From: Bifidobacterium breve
GTDB lineage: Bacteria > Actinomycetota > Acidimicrobiia > Acidimicrobiales > Ilumatobacteraceae
NCBI GenBank assembly: GCA_943325425.2
Contig: CALPPJ020000063.1
Span: forward strand, 1 to 7,132
DNA: 7,132 bases
Direction of reading: 5' to 3'
The translations under genes were made by a program, and so were the position numbers. Below, one piece after another: positions 6,448-7,132 of this stretch. The notes under the pieces are model-generated. The model searched no databases, was not told the origin of the DNA, and was given only the letters and a program-made list of their open reading frames with translations. How positions within the stretch are numbered: the first letter of the stretch is position 1; each line of letters opens with the position of its first letter.

Positions 6448-7131
6448 ATGAATAACGATAGAACCCATGCACTCATTGTGATCGGTGGTGATTGCCCCGA
6501 CCCACGGTCGCTCGCCTTCATCCAGGGTCATCCAACAGTGATTTGTGCTGACTCTGGTTTAGACCATGCCCTAGAACTAGGACTCGTTCCTGAAATTTTC
6601 CTTGGCGACATGGACTCTGTGTCGGCCCATTCTTTACAGCGAGCAAACAACGCGTCGTGGACGATCATTTCGTACGACCCATTCAAGGATCAAACCGATA
6701 CGGAACTCGCATTGAATTACGCAGTCGTGAGTGGTTTCCGAAAGATCACCATGCTCTGGGGTTCTGGCGATCGTATCGATCATGTCCTCGGAGTTTTAGC
6801 TGCTCTCTCCCATCACTCGTTAAGTTCACTCGACAAAATCGTGGCTTGGATCGGCACCAACCGCGTCGAAATCCTGCACGCTCCCCGCACATATCACGAC
6901 GATGTCGCCGTAGGGACAACTATTAGCCTGATGCCTTTAGGCGCTTCGGTCGCTGGACTAACGACCCAAGGGCTCCAGTGGAATCTCAACGAAGCAGTTC
7001 TGTCGTCACAAACGTCGCGTGGAGTGAGCAACATCGCCCAAGAAAATTCTGTCCGCGTTCAACTTGACGAGGGTGTTCTAGCAGTGGTGTATCCAGGTTT
7101 CCTGAACAACTCGTCCCAAAAAGGATTATGA
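6448..7131 (+). CDS. Thiamine pyrophosphokinase
   Basis: Transfers pyrophosphate from ATP to thiamine to make TPP, the salvage step for imported thiamine; cytosolic. At 227 aa it has the usual family length (about 210-240). The N-terminal catalytic domain shows CADSGLDHA at 33-41 (usually ADGG), LGDMDS at 52-57, DQTDTELAL at 81-89 and GDRIDH at 107-112, which are the conserved Asp-rich nucleotide and metal-binding motifs. The C-terminal thiamine-binding beta domain (about 150-213) has ISLMPLG, GLTTQGLQWNL and the SRGVSN motif (Ser194, Asn195). The start is fixed by GGAGGG 6 bases upstream within the TPP riboswitch, giving end-product feedback on synthesis of the enzyme. The gene is complete, ending in TGA at 7129-7131. 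That stop overlaps an ATG at 7128, so an unseen downstream gene, possibly thiamine uptake, may share the transcript. Bacterial members are annotated variously (thiN or unnamed), so no symbol is given. Confidence 0.95.
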   Translation: MNNDRTHALIVIGGDCPDPRSLAFIQGHPTVICADSGLDHALELGLVPEIFLGDMDSVSAHSLQRANNASWTIISYDPFKDQTDTELALNYAVVSGFRKITMLWGSGDRIDHVLGVLAALSHHSLSSLDKIVAWIGTNRVEILHAPRTYHDDVAVGTTISLMPLGASVAGLTTQGLQWNLNEAVLSSQTSRGVSNIAQENSVRVQLDEGVLAVVYPGFLNNSSQKGL

Positions 7132-7132
7132 A

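Overview
This 7.1-kb window is dense, ordinary-looking bacterial chromosome with seven genes and no gene-free stretch over 300 bases. The longest intergenic gap is about 100 bases, and it is mostly filled by an RNA switch. Base composition is intermediate (roughly 50-55% G+C by eye). Several features point to an actinobacterium, perhaps a moderate-GC aquatic Acidimicrobiia-like lineage: DXS and the histidinol-phosphatase-type gene resemble mycobacterial proteins, several starts lack a Shine-Dalgarno sequence, and a TPP riboswitch directly overlaps a ribosome-binding site. The phylum call is inference; the class-level guess is weak.

Layout. Bases 2-3878 (+) hold a tight gene run: the 3' two-thirds of dxs (isoprenoid precursor synthesis), a HisN-type inositol-monophosphatase-family phosphatase 23 bases later, and a COG3653-type N-acyl-D-amino-acid deacylase-like amidohydrolase that overlaps the phosphatase by 4 bases (ATGA). 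This run meets the minus-strand nfuA-like Fe-S carrier gene tail to tail, with a 10-base overlap of the two coding ends. Upstream of nfuA on the minus strand is a FabG-like short-chain dehydrogenase/reductase (4589-5365). It is divergent from a plus-strand cation diffusion facilitator gene (5418-6341), with 52 bases between the two start codons.

The clearest regulatory element is a complete TPP riboswitch (about 6355-6447). It starts about 13 bases after the transporter stop codon and ends at the ATG of a thiamine pyrophosphokinase gene (6448-7131). The only Shine-Dalgarno of that gene lies in the conserved 3' strand of the aptamer, so TPP should repress translation of the enzyme that makes TPP. 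A promoter-like pair overlaps the end of the transporter gene. The kinase stop codon sits in an ATGA, so a further thiamine-regulated gene may begin at 7128.

The genes are mostly core metabolism: isoprenoids, histidine or inositol phosphates, amidohydrolysis, Fe-S assembly, metal export and thiamine salvage. I found no mobile element, CRISPR array, tRNA or rRNA, and no convincing undescribed system. The points most worth a second look are the riboswitch architecture, the non-canonical metal-site residues of the amidohydrolase and the transporter, and the scarcity of Shine-Dalgarno sequences.
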